Below are positions 53,722 to 63,486 of a DNA stretch of 64,000 nt, one piece after another (the stretch's first letter is position 1; the number at the start of each line of letters is the position of its first letter). Made by a program: the position numbers and the translations under genes. Under the pieces are notes generated by a model. The model was not told where the DNA came from. It worked only from the letters and a program-made list of their open reading frames with translations, and ran no database searches. The stretch comes from Methylophilaceae bacterium (GTDB lineage: Bacteria > Pseudomonadota > Gammaproteobacteria > Burkholderiales > Methylophilaceae), in NCBI GenBank assembly GCA_013141125.1, contig JABFRO010000002.1, positions 248,001-312,000 on the forward strand. The letters are read 5' to 3'.

Positions 53722-54336
53722 ATGGGCGTGAAAACTCGGCATCAGCATCATAGGCCGCCAACTTTAACAGAGTCTTTACTCATCGCTGAAGTATTTGACG
53801 GTCAGCTAGCCGTAGAAAATATGCAAATTGTGCATGGATACTGGATAAAACCTCTATTCCCTTTGCCTATGATCCCCATGGCTCCCAATGGATGTATTTA
53901 TTTTCACCCAATAGACCGTAATTACCGACATGACTTTTGTGAGCCGCATGCCAGCACGGAGCAAAACGCAAGGCTGTTACATTTGTTTGTGCATGAAATG
54001 ACACATGTTTGGCAGCATCAGCGTGGATGCCACGTAGTCTGGTGCGGATTGGTCTTGCATATATGGTTTCAACCTTTGGCTAAACTGTGCAAATTGTTGA
54101 GTCATCATGCGTTCTTCAAAAATCTGCTTGTCCGTCATAATATTTACCGCTATCAAGCAGGTGAGCAAGCCGTCGCTCTTAATATTGAACAGCAGGCGGA
54201 AGTATTTGCGGATTGGTTTTTACTTAAGCATTTTCCTCAAAGTTTGCTGGCACGACAGCGCCAGGCTTGTTCTAGTGCCAGTTTGGCCGATGTCTCACGC
54301 CTGCGTGGAGAATTGCTGGCTTATCATCACTCCTGA
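53722..54336 (+). CDS. Hypothetical zinc metallopeptidase-like protein (HExxH)
   Basis: About 204 residues with a zinc-binding HEMTH in FVHEMTHVWQHQRG near residue 92 and a conserved NIYRYQAGEQAVALNIEQQAEVFADWF near 155, where a glutamate could be the third metal ligand. It resembles proteins often annotated as vgr-related or Rhs-like; no Vgr, Rhs or T6SS gene is near. No signal peptide is seen. It may be cotranscribed with dgkA. Function unknown. Confidence 0.7.
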   Translation: MGVKTRHQHHRPPTLTESLLIAEVFDGQLAVENMQIVHGYWIKPLFPLPMIPMAPNGCIYFHPIDRNYRHDFCEPHASTEQNARLLHLFVHEMTHVWQHQRGCHVVWCGLVLHIWFQPLAKLCKLLSHHAFFKNLLVRHNIYRYQAGEQAVALNIEQQAEVFADWFLLKHFPQSLLARQRQACSSASLADVSRLRGELLAYHHS

Positions 54337-54361
54337 TAAAACCTAAACTTTAGGAATCAAC

Positions 54362-56131
54362 ATGCTGCATGAATTCACCCAAGGCCATCGAATCGCTTAC
54401 TTTTCCATGGAAATAGCACTGGAATACAACATTCCCACTTATGCGGGTGGTTTGGGTGTACTGGCGGGTGATACGCTGCGTTCAGCGGCAGATTTGGCCA
54501 TGCCTATGGTAGGCGTAACGCTGGTGAGTCGTGCGGGTTATTTTCAGCAAAAAATTGATAGTATTGGCCGCCAGATTGAGCTGGCCGATACTTGGGAACC
54601 CGCTGCCCATGCGGAACCGGTGACGGCTAAAGTCGCTGTTCAGATTGAACGCCGCACGGTATGGGTAGGTGCTTGGCTGTATCGGGTCAAAAGCTTGTGT
54701 GGTACACAAGTGCCGGTGATCTTGCTGGATACGGATCTGCCTGAAAATCATGTAGAAGACCGCGAAATTACGCATCATCTTTATGGCCGGGATGCAGCTT
54801 ATCGCCTCAAACAGGAGATTGTACTGGGCGTAGGTGGAATTCGGATGCTGCAAGCATTAGGGTTTCAGATTCGTAAACATCACATGAATGAAGGCCATTC
54901 GGCCTTGTTGGCGATGGAATTACTGAATCGCTACGCCTATCAAAAGCGCGATTTACGCCCGGGCGAATCGCTCTATGACATTCCTATCGTGCGCTCAAAA
55001 TGTATATTTACCACGCACACCCCGGTTGAGGCGGGGCAGGATCAATTTGATTACGATATGGTGGAACGCATTGCCGACGGTGACTTCATGGATTTGCAGG
55101 AAGTACGCAAACTGGCGGGACAGGACAGGCTCAACATGACGCGGTTGGCGCTCAATTTGTCAGACTATGTCAATGGTGTGGCCAAGCGCCATGCCGAAGT
55201 ATCACAAGCCATGTTTCCGGATTACAAAATGCACGCGATTACCAATGGCGTGCACCCACATACCTGGACCAACCAGTTTTTTGCCACGCTCTATGATAAA
55301 TACATGCCGGGCTGGCGACATGAGCCGGAACTATTGGTACGTATTGACCAAGTGCCTGACCAGGCGCTATGGGATGCCCACATAAGCGCCAAGCAGCGCT
55401 TACTTGAGCGGATAGGGCAAACGACCGGGCAAGTGCTTGATCCATTGCTGCCGGTGCTTGGCTTTGCACGCCGCATGACCGCTTACAAGCGTCCTGACCT
55501 GATTTTTTTTGATCTGGAACGGTTGCGCACCATCGCAAGAGATAAACCATTCCACCTGGTAATGGCAGGCAAAGCACACCCCGCCGATGAAGGTGGCAAG
55601 CGTCTGATTGAGCAAATTCATAGTCACATGCGCGAACTGGCAGCTGACCTGAACATTGTTTATTTACCCGGTTATGACATGAATCTGGCGCTGGATTTGA
55701 TTGCAGGCGTAGATGTGTGGCTTAACACGCCATTACGTCCGCTGGAAGCTTCTGGCACCAGTGGTATGAAGGCCGCTTTCAATGGTGTACCCAGCCTGAG
55801 CGTTTTGGATGGCTGGTGGCTGGAAGGTTGTATTGAAAATATTACGGGCTGGGCAGTGGGCGAATTTAAAAACCAAAGTAATCAAACCAGTGAAAGCTGC
55901 GGTTGTATTGATAATACAACTGAAAATATCACCCCGGATAACACGACACAAACTGAAGAAAATGATGCCAGGGATTTGTATGCCAAGTTAGAGCATGTTG
56001 TATTGCCACTTTACCATGATGACCGTGCTGGCTGGATCAATATAATGAAAGGCGCTATTGGCAAAAATGCGGCGGTTTTTAATAGCCACCGCATGATCTG
56101 GCGTTACGCGGCTGAAGCCTATATAAAGTAG
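54362..56131 (+). CDS. glgP: Alpha-glucan phosphorylase, short GT35 type
   Basis: The enzyme splits alpha-1,4-glucans with phosphate to glucose 1-phosphate. The 589-residue protein matches the short alpha-glucan phosphorylase class: [25 protein letters not shown] at the start, [43 protein letters not shown], and the PLP-binding lysine in [25 protein letters not shown]. An Asn/Thr-rich insertion (about residues 503-537) precedes the last helix region and is unusual. No other glycogen gene adjoins it. Confidence 0.92.
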   Translation: MLHEFTQGHRIAYFSMEIALEYNIPTYAGGLGVLAGDTLRSAADLAMPMVGVTLVSRAGYFQQKIDSIGRQIELADTWEPAAHAEPVTAKVAVQIERRTVWVGAWLYRVKSLCGTQVPVILLDTDLPENHVEDREITHHLYGRDAAYRLKQEIVLGVGGIRMLQALGFQIRKHHMNEGHSALLAMELLNRYAYQKRDLRPGESLYDIPIVRSKCIFTTHTPVEAGQDQFDYDMVERIADGDFMDLQEVRKLAGQDRLNMTRLALNLSDYVNGVAKRHAEVSQAMFPDYKMHAITNGVHPHTWTNQFFATLYDKYMPGWRHEPELLVRIDQVPDQALWDAHISAKQRLLERIGQTTGQVLDPLLPVLGFARRMTAYKRPDLIFFDLERLRTIARDKPFHLVMAGKAHPADEGGKRLIEQIHSHMRELAADLNIVYLPGYDMNLALDLIAGVDVWLNTPLRPLEASGTSGMKAAFNGVPSLSVLDGWWLEGCIENITGWAVGEFKNQSNQTSESCGCIDNTTENITPDNTTQTEENDARDLYAKLEHVVLPLYHDDRAGWINIMKGAIGKNAAVFNSHRMIWRYAAEAYIK

Positions 56132-56322
56132 TGACTACGCGCATTGACAATGCCCAAAAGCTCCTATTAAATAGTATGTCCGCCAAGACAATTCGCTTGT
56201 GCGGATTAATCATTTTTTTGCCATCGACAGGCTGCAGAGCGGGTTCCCCCCAAGTTTGCTGATGCATTGCATAAAATAACAATTCGCACCATAAGGCGGC
56301 GAACCAATCCAGAGGAGAAAAG

Positions 56323-57135
56323 ATGTCCGATATTTTAGGTGTAGTGGCTAGTGGACGGCGTTACCCAGTTAAATCCATGATGGGCGAAGAACCCAATGTG
56401 ATAGATATTGGTGAGCACGGCGTGGTGGGTGACCGTGCTTATGCTTTTGTAGATGTGGCAACAGGCGCGCTGGTGAGTGCAAAGAATCCTAAAAAATGGC
56501 CAGACATCTTTTTCAGCAATGCCCAGTTTTTAAGTTTACCCAAAGTGGGTGATGCGCACCCGGCTGTGCGCATTACTTTCCCCGATGGTACGGTGGCACA
56601 GAGTGACCAAAGCGACATCAATCAAATTGCATCACGCATTTTTGGTCGTGAAGTCCGTTTGGAAACGGCCATTACAAGTAAGCCGCATCTGGAGCAATTT
56701 TGGCCAGAAGGGATAGACCCGGCCAATAGTGATGTAGTCACGCAGGAAAATACCTTGGTGGGCACCTTCTTTGATGCCGCGCCCATCCATATTTTAACTA
56801 CGTCCACTATTAATCAGTTACGCAAGCTATATCCCGAAGGGCGTTTTGAAGCGCGCCGCTTTCGTCCCAACATTGTAGTGGATACAGGCACTGCCGCTGA
56901 GTTTGTAGAAAATGATTGGGCGGGTAAAACACTGGCTATCGGTGATGAAGTGCGGCTGGAAATTTCCAGCGCCTGCCCGCGCTGTGTGATGACGACACTG
57001 GCACAAGGCGATTTACCCAAAGACTATGGCATTTTGTCCACCATCGTCCAAGGCAATAAAGGTAATGTCGGCATCTACGCCAAAGTGATACAAGGCGGAA
57101 GCGTGAAGCGCGGTGATGCAGTACGCTTGATTTAG
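56323..57135 (+). CDS. MOSC domain-containing protein (YcbX-like)
   Basis: The 270-residue protein has an N-terminal beta-barrel MOSC_N part (LGVVASGRRYPVKSMMGEEPN, GDRAYAFVD) and a MOSC domain with RRFRPNIVVD and the conserved cysteine in ISSACPRCVMTTLAQGDLPKD. MOSC proteins carry molybdenum cofactor sulfur chemistry; YcbX and mARC relatives reduce N-hydroxylated compounds. The ferredoxin domain of YcbX is missing, so an electron partner would be separate. It stands alone, closed by a strong terminator. Confidence 0.88.
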   Translation: MSDILGVVASGRRYPVKSMMGEEPNVIDIGEHGVVGDRAYAFVDVATGALVSAKNPKKWPDIFFSNAQFLSLPKVGDAHPAVRITFPDGTVAQSDQSDINQIASRIFGREVRLETAITSKPHLEQFWPEGIDPANSDVVTQENTLVGTFFDAAPIHILTTSTINQLRKLYPEGRFEARRFRPNIVVDTGTAAEFVENDWAGKTLAIGDEVRLEISSACPRCVMTTLAQGDLPKDYGILSTIVQGNKGNVGIYAKVIQGGSVKRGDAVRLI

Positions 57136-57155
57136 TTGCACACCATTGAGGCGAC

Positions 57156-57191
57156 AAAAAGCCCACCCTGCGCAAACAGGGTGGGCTTTTT
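57156..57191. terminator. Bidirectional terminator between MOSC and PEP-CTERM genes
   Basis: AAAAAGCCCACCCTG and CAGGGTGGGCTTTTT form a 15-bp perfect stem around a 6-base loop, with U-tracts readable on both strands. It serves the two convergent genes. Confidence 0.95.
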
Positions 57192-57204
57192 CATTGCTAA
57201 AACA

Positions 57205-57735
57205 TTACTTCATGCGACGACGTGCCGTGGCAGCCAGCACACCAAGGCCAGCCAACAACATGGCATAGGTTTCTGGCTCAGGTACGGGAACAGTAAAATC
57301 AGTTACGCTTGTACCTGTTTTTAAAAATGCAGTATATACGCCACCTTGATTACCAGTTGCGTTACCAGCCACTTTGAAGCTATAGCTACCTGCAGTAAGT
57401 TGCCATGCGCCTAATTTTTGATCGCTGGTGCTTCCAATGCTGTATGACAGATTGCTAATAAGTTCATTTGCACCGTCATACAGTTTTACCGATAAAGCAT
57501 CGATATTTTTCGAATTATATTGAAGAATTGGCAAATCAGTAAAAGTTGCAGCCAGGTAGGTATTAGCCAGAACTTCAAAACTCCAGGTATCCGTAAAGCT
57601 TCCAGGAGCATTGTGCTCATCACTTAGATTAAATAACTCATTTGGTACAACCAATGAACCCAAGTCGTAATCCTGCGCTTGAGCCAACGAACTCAGCCCC
57701 AACGCCATCGCAATAACCATTAATTTCAATTTCAT
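57205..57735 (-). CDS. PEP-CTERM sorting domain protein
   Basis: The 176-residue exported protein has a signal peptide (cut after AQAQ, about residue 20) and a beta-rich body with FTDTWSFEVLANTYLAATFTD. Its C-terminal sorting signal, VPEPETYAMLLAGLGVLAATARRR, has the Pro-Glu-Pro, a hydrophobic segment and Arg tail. Such proteins are processed by exosortase A in EPS-forming bacteria. No exosortase gene is in the window. The body resembles FxDxF-type PEP-CTERM proteins. Confidence 0.92.
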   Translation of the reverse strand: MKLKLMVIAMALGLSSLAQAQDYDLGSLVVPNELFNLSDEHNAPGSFTDTWSFEVLANTYLAATFTDLPILQYNSKNIDALSVKLYDGANELISNLSYSIGSTSDQKLGAWQLTAGSYSFKVAGNATGNQGGVYTAFLKTGTSVTDFTVPVPEPETYAMLLAGLGVLAATARRRMK

Positions 57736-58111
57736 TTGAACATCCTTAAAAGTTTAGTTTACAAAAATTGCAAAGAAAAAAACAAAAACCCACTTAATTT
57801 GAAATTTAATTCAAGAAACCGTTTATGGGCTATAAGCGGTCTAGTTATCAACATCATAAAAACACAACTTGCTTCCGTTATATTCATTTGATGCATTTTT
57901 TTATATTGTTATAATGGGATAATATATCCAAGAAATATTAACCAATACGAATCCAATCCTACCTTGTTAAGACAAAAATATCAAGTAAGATAATTCATGC
58001 AGTGGTTTCATATTAATGTGGATATGTGAAGTATTTGTGATTCATCTATAGTCCTTTCGGGCTATATCCTTTGTGGAGTAATTGGCCGCATCAACAACAT
58101 CTGGTTTTGGG
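57736..58111. other. AT-rich intergenic stretch, 376 bp
   Basis: No ORF is seen. It must hold the promoter of the PEP-CTERM gene; I found no clear -24/-12 sigma-54 site in it. An 8-bp hairpin with TTTC loop (TATAGTCC/GGGCTATA, 58047-58066) lies downstream of prfB without a U-tract. Confidence 0.5.
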
Positions 58112-59216
58112 TCAAACGCCCTGTTTTAAGCTTTCTGAAATAAACGGATCCAGATCTCCATCCAGCACGCCTTGTGTATTGCCGATTTCGACGTTGGTGC
58201 GTAAATCTTTAATTCGCGACTGATCTAGCACGTAGCTGCGAATCTGGTGGCCCCAGCCAATGTCGGTTTTGTTGTCTTCTATCGCTTGTTTTTCTTCGTT
58301 GCGTTTACGCAACTCCAGTGCATATAGTTGTGCCTTCAGCATGGCCATGGCTTCCGCACGGTTGCGGTGTTGCGAACGATCATTCTGGCATTGCACCACC
58401 ACACCGGTTGGAGCATGGGTAATGCGCACGGCGGAATCGGTTTTGTTGATGTGCTGACCACCGGCACCACTGGCACGGTAAGTATCTATGCGCAAATCGG
58501 CTGGATTAATATCGACTTCAATCGAATCATCCACTTCAGGGAACACCGAAACACTGGCGAACGAGGTATGACGGCGATTGCCGGAATCAAAAGGTGATTT
58601 GCGCACCAAGCGATGCACACCGCTTTCGGTACGCAAATAACCAAAGGCATAATCACCGGAAACCTTGAGCGAAGCGCTTTTTAATCCGGCCACATCGCCT
58701 TCGGATTCTTCCAGCACTTCCACCTTGAATCCACGCCGTTCGCAATAGCGTAAATACATGCGCAACAGCATGGATGCCCAATCCTGTGCTTCAGTACCTC
58801 CCGAGCCGGACTGAATATCAATAAAACAGTTATTGGCATCCATGGCGTTGCTAAACATGCGGCGGAATTCCATCGCCGCAACGGTGGTTTCCAAGGCCTT
58901 GCTGTCCTCTTCCACACTCAATAGTGTGTCGTCGTCATTTTCCTCGCGCGCCATGTTGAATAATTCGCGGCAATCGTTCAGGCCACTGTCAACATCGGTT
59001 AGCGATTTAACGATAAACTCCAGTTCACGCCGCTCTTTACCCAGCTTTTGTGAACGCTCGTTATCATTCCAAATGGCGGGGTCTTCCAATAGCTGCCTGA
59101 CTTCTTCCAGACGTTGCTGCTTGGTTTCGAAGTCAAAGATACCCCCGTAGGGCGTTATTGCGTTCGACCAAGCCATCCAGTCGATTGATAATAAGATTAA
59201 GTTGTTCTGCTTCCAT
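58112..59216 (-). CDS. prfB: Peptide chain release factor 2 with programmed +1 frameshift
   Basis: RF2 ends translation at UGA and UAA. The gene starts at the ATG at 59214-59216, and the first frame encodes [20 protein letters not shown] and then NALRGYL before an in-frame TGA (59133-59135). The slip site is AGGGGGTATCTTTGAC, with the Shine-Dalgarno-like GGGGG, the CTT slip codon and TGA-C, exactly as in E. coli. After +1 shift, reading continues [12 protein letters not shown] to the end, total about 367 residues (E. coli 365). The GGQ motif (GAGGQHINK) and SPF tripeptide region ([10 protein letters not shown]) are present. No lysS follows. Confidence 0.96.
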
Positions 59217-59307
59217 AATGACCGGCGAGTTTAAGACTGAAGCGCGTAATTATACCTGTTACCAACATTTCAGCTCTCGACAAAATAATTTGGGTGCGAA
59301 AAGCAAC

Positions 59308-60216
59308 TTAGCCGCGCGGATGGTGCTTGCTGTGCAGTTGCTTTAATCGCTCTCGCGCCACATGCGTATAAATCTGCGTGGTGGAAATATCCGCATGTCC
59401 CAGCAACATTTGCACCACGCGCAAATCCGCACCGTGATTAAGCAAATGTGTGGCAAAGGCATGGCGTAACGTATGCGGCGACAGCGGCTTGATTATGCCC
59501 GCCAGCAAGGCATAGCGTTTGATTAAATACCAGAAAGCCTGACGCGTCATGGCCGCATCGCGCTGGGTGACAAACAAGCTATCGCACAAATGTTGTTGCA
59601 ATATTTCCGGGCGCGAATCCTGCAAATAGCGCGCTATCCAATCAATCGCCTCCTGCCCCATGGGCACCAATCGCGTTTTGCTGCCTTTGCCGGTAATGCG
59701 CACCACACCATCACTCAAACTTACCTCGGTGACTTTAACGCTGACCAATTCGGATACGCGCAGACCGCTGGCATACAGCAGCTCCAGCATGGCTCTATCA
59801 CGCAGACCCAATGGCTTGGTCACGTCTGGTGCGTTCAACAAAGACACCACTTCATCTTCATTCAGGCTACCTGGTAGTGAGCGCGGCAACTTGGGTGATT
59901 CAAGGTGCAGACTAGGGTCGATGGCGATTTTATTTTCACGCAGACAATAGCGATATAGCCTGCGCAAGCTGGCAATGAGCCGGCTAACACTGCGCGGTTT
60001 GCTGGCAGGATGTTTGAAAGCAAGATAATCTTGAATGTCACCCGCTTGAACCGCCAATAGATTTCCCTCACCTTTTAATTGCAGCCATTGGGCAAACAGC
60101 ATCAAATCTTGCCGATAGCTATCCAGTGTATTGCGTGCAAGTCCCTCCTCCAGCCACAAGCTATCGTTAAGTTCGTCCAGTAGCGCAAGATTGAATGCGC
60201 TTATATCAGCCGTCAT
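59308..60216 (-). CDS. xerD: Site-specific tyrosine recombinase XerD
   Basis: XerD with XerC resolves chromosome dimers at dif. The 302-residue protein has the SAM-like N-domain (DSLWLEEGLARNTLDSYRQDL) and catalytic domain with ASGLRVSELVSVK (first Arg), the SPHTLRHAFATHLLNHGADLR box (His, Arg) and LGHADISTTQIYTHV with the nucleophilic tyrosine near residue 287. Length and motifs match XerD more than XerC. It is 91 bases from the divergently placed prfB start on the same strand. Confidence 0.93.
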   Translation of the reverse strand: MTADISAFNLALLDELNDSLWLEEGLARNTLDSYRQDLMLFAQWLQLKGEGNLLAVQAGDIQDYLAFKHPASKPRSVSRLIASLRRLYRYCLRENKIAIDPSLHLESPKLPRSLPGSLNEDEVVSLLNAPDVTKPLGLRDRAMLELLYASGLRVSELVSVKVTEVSLSDGVVRITGKGSKTRLVPMGQEAIDWIARYLQDSRPEILQQHLCDSLFVTQRDAAMTRQAFWYLIKRYALLAGIIKPLSPHTLRHAFATHLLNHGADLRVVQMLLGHADISTTQIYTHVARERLKQLHSKHHPRG

Positions 60217-60546
60217 GGTGGTTTAATCAACTTGATTTAGTCAGGTGAAGGGGACTTCTGTAAATCCAAACTTCGTCGTGATGCTTCGTTACTCACGAAA
60301 AATAATTCGTTATATATCAAACATATACTGCCTCATTATTTTTCGTTTGCGCTTCGTCTGACTTGGAATTTTGAATTTACAAAAGCCCCCTGAATTATTT
60401 TCATTGCAGACATTTTACTTTCATTTGAGCTGGATGCTGCATATGGCGCGTTTTGGATTGATTGCGCCCCCTATAGACGCTATAGTAGCCACATGCTGCA
60501 ATTTCTGGAATTCGTTCAATTTTCTCGCATTACAAAGGTCTGATAG
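60217..60546. other. 330-bp intergenic region with MITE copy and promoter region
   Basis: Between the minus-strand xerD and the plus-strand regulator gene. It holds MITE-like copy C (60250-60390) and about 150 bases that must contain the promoter of the regulator. No other ORF is convincing. Confidence 0.6.
60250..60390 (+). mobile_element. MITE-like palindromic element, copy C, TSD TGAA
   Basis: 141 bp. The left end reads GGGGACTTCTGTAAATCCAA and the right end reversed GGGGGCTTTTGTAAATTCAA, 17 of 20 matching. TGAA flanks both ends (60246-60249 and 60391-60394). The interior aligns to copies A and B, including CGAAAAATAAT repeated inverted near the centre. No ORF. Confidence 0.88.
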
Positions 60547-61980
60547 ATGGCTGCTCCTCGTCCCGTACTGATTATTATTGATGATGACCCGCTGATTAGT
60601 GAAACACTGCATTTTGTTTTAAGTAAAGAGTTTGATGTATGTGTGGCGGATTCTCGTGCGCAGGCCAAGAGCCTGTTGCGTCAGCTAGACATACCGCCAT
60701 CGTTGGCCTTGGTTGACTTGGGTCTGCCACCCACCCCGCATAAGCCTGACGAAGGCTTCACACTGATAGGCGAATTGCTGGCACATTCACCTATTATGAA
60801 AATAATCGTACTATCGGGGCAAAGTGATGATGCCAATGTGAAACATGCCCTAGCCTTGGGTGCTGTTGATTTCTTGCCCAAACCCTGCAATCTGGAACGC
60901 CTGCGTGAGATTTTGCATAGTGCGCATAAATTCCAGGACGTGGAATTGGTGGCTGAACAGAAAAAAGAGGCCAATTTTGGCTTGCTTGGTGAAAGCCCGC
61001 CCATGGTGACACTCAGAACATTAATTGCGCAATTTGCCGATGCGCCTTTTCCGGTACTGATTCAAGGTGAATCCGGCAGTGGTAAAGAGCTGGTCGCGGG
61101 TTGTTTGCATGGCATGAGCCAGCGCGCCAGCCAACCTTATCTTTCTGTGAACTGTGCGGCTATATCGCCCACCCTGGCTGAGTCTATTTTGTTTGGCCAT
61201 GCCAAAGGCGCGTTTACCGGAGCTGCCGCACCGCATTCAGGCTATTTTGAAGATGCTGGCGAAGGCACCTTGTTTCTGGATGAGATAGGCGAATTGCCTT
61301 TGGAAATGCAGGCTAAATTGCTGCGCGTGCTGGAAAATGGCGAATATCAACGCGTAGGTGAAACACAAACCAGACGCAGTAAAGCGCGCATTATTGCCGC
61401 CACCAACCGTGATCTGCGTGAAGAAATGCATAAATCGCGCTTTAGAACTGATTTATATCATCGTTTGAGTGTGTTTGCGCTGGATGTACCGCCATTACGC
61501 GAGCTGGGTGACGATAGAGCCTTACTATTGAAACACTTCAGCAAATTTTATGCTTATGAGACAAAGCAGCAGAACTTTATTTTCGACAGTCAGGCGCATC
61601 TGCTTTGGATGAGCTATCGCTTTCCCGGAAATGTGCGCGAGTTGCGCAATATTATTATCCGCCTGATTGCGAAATATGCCGGACAACAAGTCAATGAAAT
61701 GCAACTCAAGGCTGAACTTGATCTTAGCCGGCACAGTGGCAATGATTCCGAATCATCGCTGATTGATGATGAAGCCGGTTTATCCAATCATGCCTATACC
61801 CATCTGCAAACGCGCGCCAATATCAATCTGGATGTGGTATTGAAAAGCTGGGAAAAAGCCTACATTGATGCAGCGCTAAAAATCACACACGGCAACTTAA
61901 GCCAGGCGGCCAAACTGCTGGGTGTTAATCGCACCACATTGTATAGCCGCATACAACTGCAAGAAGATTTCAAAGGCTAA
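60547..61980 (+). CDS. Sigma-54-dependent response regulator, PrsR-like
   Basis: The 477-residue protein has a receiver domain (IIDDDPLISET, phospho-acceptor D57 in ALVDLGLPP, KP at 116), an AAA+ sigma-54 activator domain with Walker A GESGSGKE (174-181) and the GAFTGA loop (221-226), and a Fis-type HTH at the C-terminus (GNLSQAAKLLGVNRTTLYSRI). The receiver's DLGLPP and GA.DF..KP pattern resembles PrsR, the PEP-CTERM-box regulator. The HTH and the nearby PEP-CTERM and MSHA-type genes suggest control of envelope or pilus genes. No kinase is near. The next gene starts 4 bases after its stop. Confidence 0.85.
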   Translation: MAAPRPVLIIIDDDPLISETLHFVLSKEFDVCVADSRAQAKSLLRQLDIPPSLALVDLGLPPTPHKPDEGFTLIGELLAHSPIMKIIVLSGQSDDANVKHALALGAVDFLPKPCNLERLREILHSAHKFQDVELVAEQKKEANFGLLGESPPMVTLRTLIAQFADAPFPVLIQGESGSGKELVAGCLHGMSQRASQPYLSVNCAAISPTLAESILFGHAKGAFTGAAAPHSGYFEDAGEGTLFLDEIGELPLEMQAKLLRVLENGEYQRVGETQTRRSKARIIAATNRDLREEMHKSRFRTDLYHRLSVFALDVPPLRELGDDRALLLKHFSKFYAYETKQQNFIFDSQAHLLWMSYRFPGNVRELRNIIIRLIAKYAGQQVNEMQLKAELDLSRHSGNDSESSLIDDEAGLSNHAYTHLQTRANINLDVVLKSWEKAYIDAALKITHGNLSQAAKLLGVNRTTLYSRIQLQEDFKG

Positions 61981-61984
61981 TTGC

Positions 61985-63388
61985 GTGTATTACACGCATT
62001 TTGGCTTACAGCAACCGCCCTTTAAAATCACGCCGAATACGGAGTTTTTCTTTTCCGGTGGTAAACGTGGTGCGGTGTTGGATGCCTTGCTTTACGCCAT
62101 TAACAGTGGCGAGGGCATTATTAAAGTCGTAGGCGAAGTGGGCAGTGGTAAAACCATGCTTTGCCGCATGTTGCAAACACAGCTACCTTCGACCATTGAA
62201 AGCGTTTTTCTCGCCAATCCCAGCGTGGCACCGGAAGATATTCTCCATGCTATTGCCTTTGAGTTACAGCTCAAGCTGCCACCTCAGGCGAATCGTTTGC
62301 AAGTCATGCAAGTGCTGCAACAGCATTTACTGGAGCGCCATGCCGCAGGCAAACAAGTCGTCATTTTTGTCGAAGAAGCGCAAGGCATGCCGCTGGCGAC
62401 ATTGGAAGAAATTCGCCTGCTTTCCAATCTGGAAACGCGTAACGACAAACTGTTGCAAATAGTGTTGTTCGGTCAGCCGGAGCTGGATCGTCATCTGGAT
62501 GAAGTGCATATTCGGCAACTGCGCGAGCGCATTACGCACAGCTTTCACTTGGGGCCGCTCAAGGAAAATGAAATTGGCGAATATCTGATTTTTCGCCTGC
62601 GTGCGGCGGGTTATTTTGGCCCGCACCTGTTTTCACCCGCCGCCATTCGCCTGATATATCAGGCCTCGCTAGGGCTGGTACGGCGCGCCAATATACTGGC
62701 GGACAAATCACTATTGGCCGCTTTCTCGGAAAATCTGTATCAGGTCACACCCAAGCAAGTACGCGCGGCGATAAAAGACAGTGAATTTGGCACGGATCTC
62801 GTTAACCAAGCATCCCCGTCGCGTTTTTATCTGGGCATGGCCGCCATGCTGGCAGTCGGGCTGGCGTTGGGGTTTCTGTTAAATGAGCGCTTGGACTTTC
62901 ACGCCAAACCAATAGCCTCAAGTACAACACCAGTAAAGCCCGTGGCAACAGCCACAATACCTGAAAAAGTGACAGCAACTACCGCCTTGGCATCCGACAA
63001 TCTAACTGACAATCCTCCCACGCATGTTACACAAAAAACTTTGACTGAAGCCCAGGCAGAGCCGGACGATTTATTGCAGCAGCGTTTGCAAACCACCCAA
63101 ATCTGGCTAAAGCAGCAGGCCAGCAACACCATCAGCATCCAGTTATTTGGTAGCGCAGATGAACAAAAAATCAAACAACAGCTGGCATTATTAGCCCGGC
63201 AAATAGAGCGTGATAATCTTTATGTTTATCGCACCAAAGCAAAAAATACACCTTATATTACCGTGGTGTACGGAGCCTATGCCAGCCGTGCAGAAGCCGT
63301 AAAAGCCATTAAAAATCTACCCGGAAATTTGCGCAACTACCAGCCGCAGCTGAGAACAATAGGCGGGATTCTCAAAGAGTTAACTTAA
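61985..63388 (+). CDS. ExeA/MshM-like AAA ATPase with SPOR-like C-terminus
   Basis: The 467-residue protein starts at GTG (MYYTHFGLQQPPF, the standard ExeA-family start; an upstream ATG would add 21 unlikely residues). The AAA domain has Walker A GEVGSGKT (50-57) and Walker B IFVEEAQGMP. A membrane segment lies near 280-300. A low-complexity linker leads to a periplasmic SPOR-like region (about 375-465, IQLFGS..YVYRT..VVYGAYASRAEAVKAI). Such ATPases load secretins or pili onto peptidoglycan. It is followed by mshL. Confidence 0.85.
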   Translation: MYYTHFGLQQPPFKITPNTEFFFSGGKRGAVLDALLYAINSGEGIIKVVGEVGSGKTMLCRMLQTQLPSTIESVFLANPSVAPEDILHAIAFELQLKLPPQANRLQVMQVLQQHLLERHAAGKQVVIFVEEAQGMPLATLEEIRLLSNLETRNDKLLQIVLFGQPELDRHLDEVHIRQLRERITHSFHLGPLKENEIGEYLIFRLRAAGYFGPHLFSPAAIRLIYQASLGLVRRANILADKSLLAAFSENLYQVTPKQVRAAIKDSEFGTDLVNQASPSRFYLGMAAMLAVGLALGFLLNERLDFHAKPIASSTTPVKPVATATIPEKVTATTALASDNLTDNPPTHVTQKTLTEAQAEPDDLLQQRLQTTQIWLKQQASNTISIQLFGSADEQKIKQQLALLARQIERDNLYVYRTKAKNTPYITVVYGAYASRAEAVKAIKNLPGNLRNYQPQLRTIGGILKELT

Positions 63389-63486
63389 ACATTTTTAACT
63401 AAAAACTACATCCAATCGAACTCCAATGGCAGTATGATTATGCTATAACCCATATAACACAAAACGATTGTGGCTCAGGCAACTCC

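Noticed and set aside
57736-58111. Sigma-54 -24/-12 promoter for the PEP-CTERM gene
   Set aside because: A TTGC-like half lies upstream on the minus strand, but no GG element at the right spacing was found.
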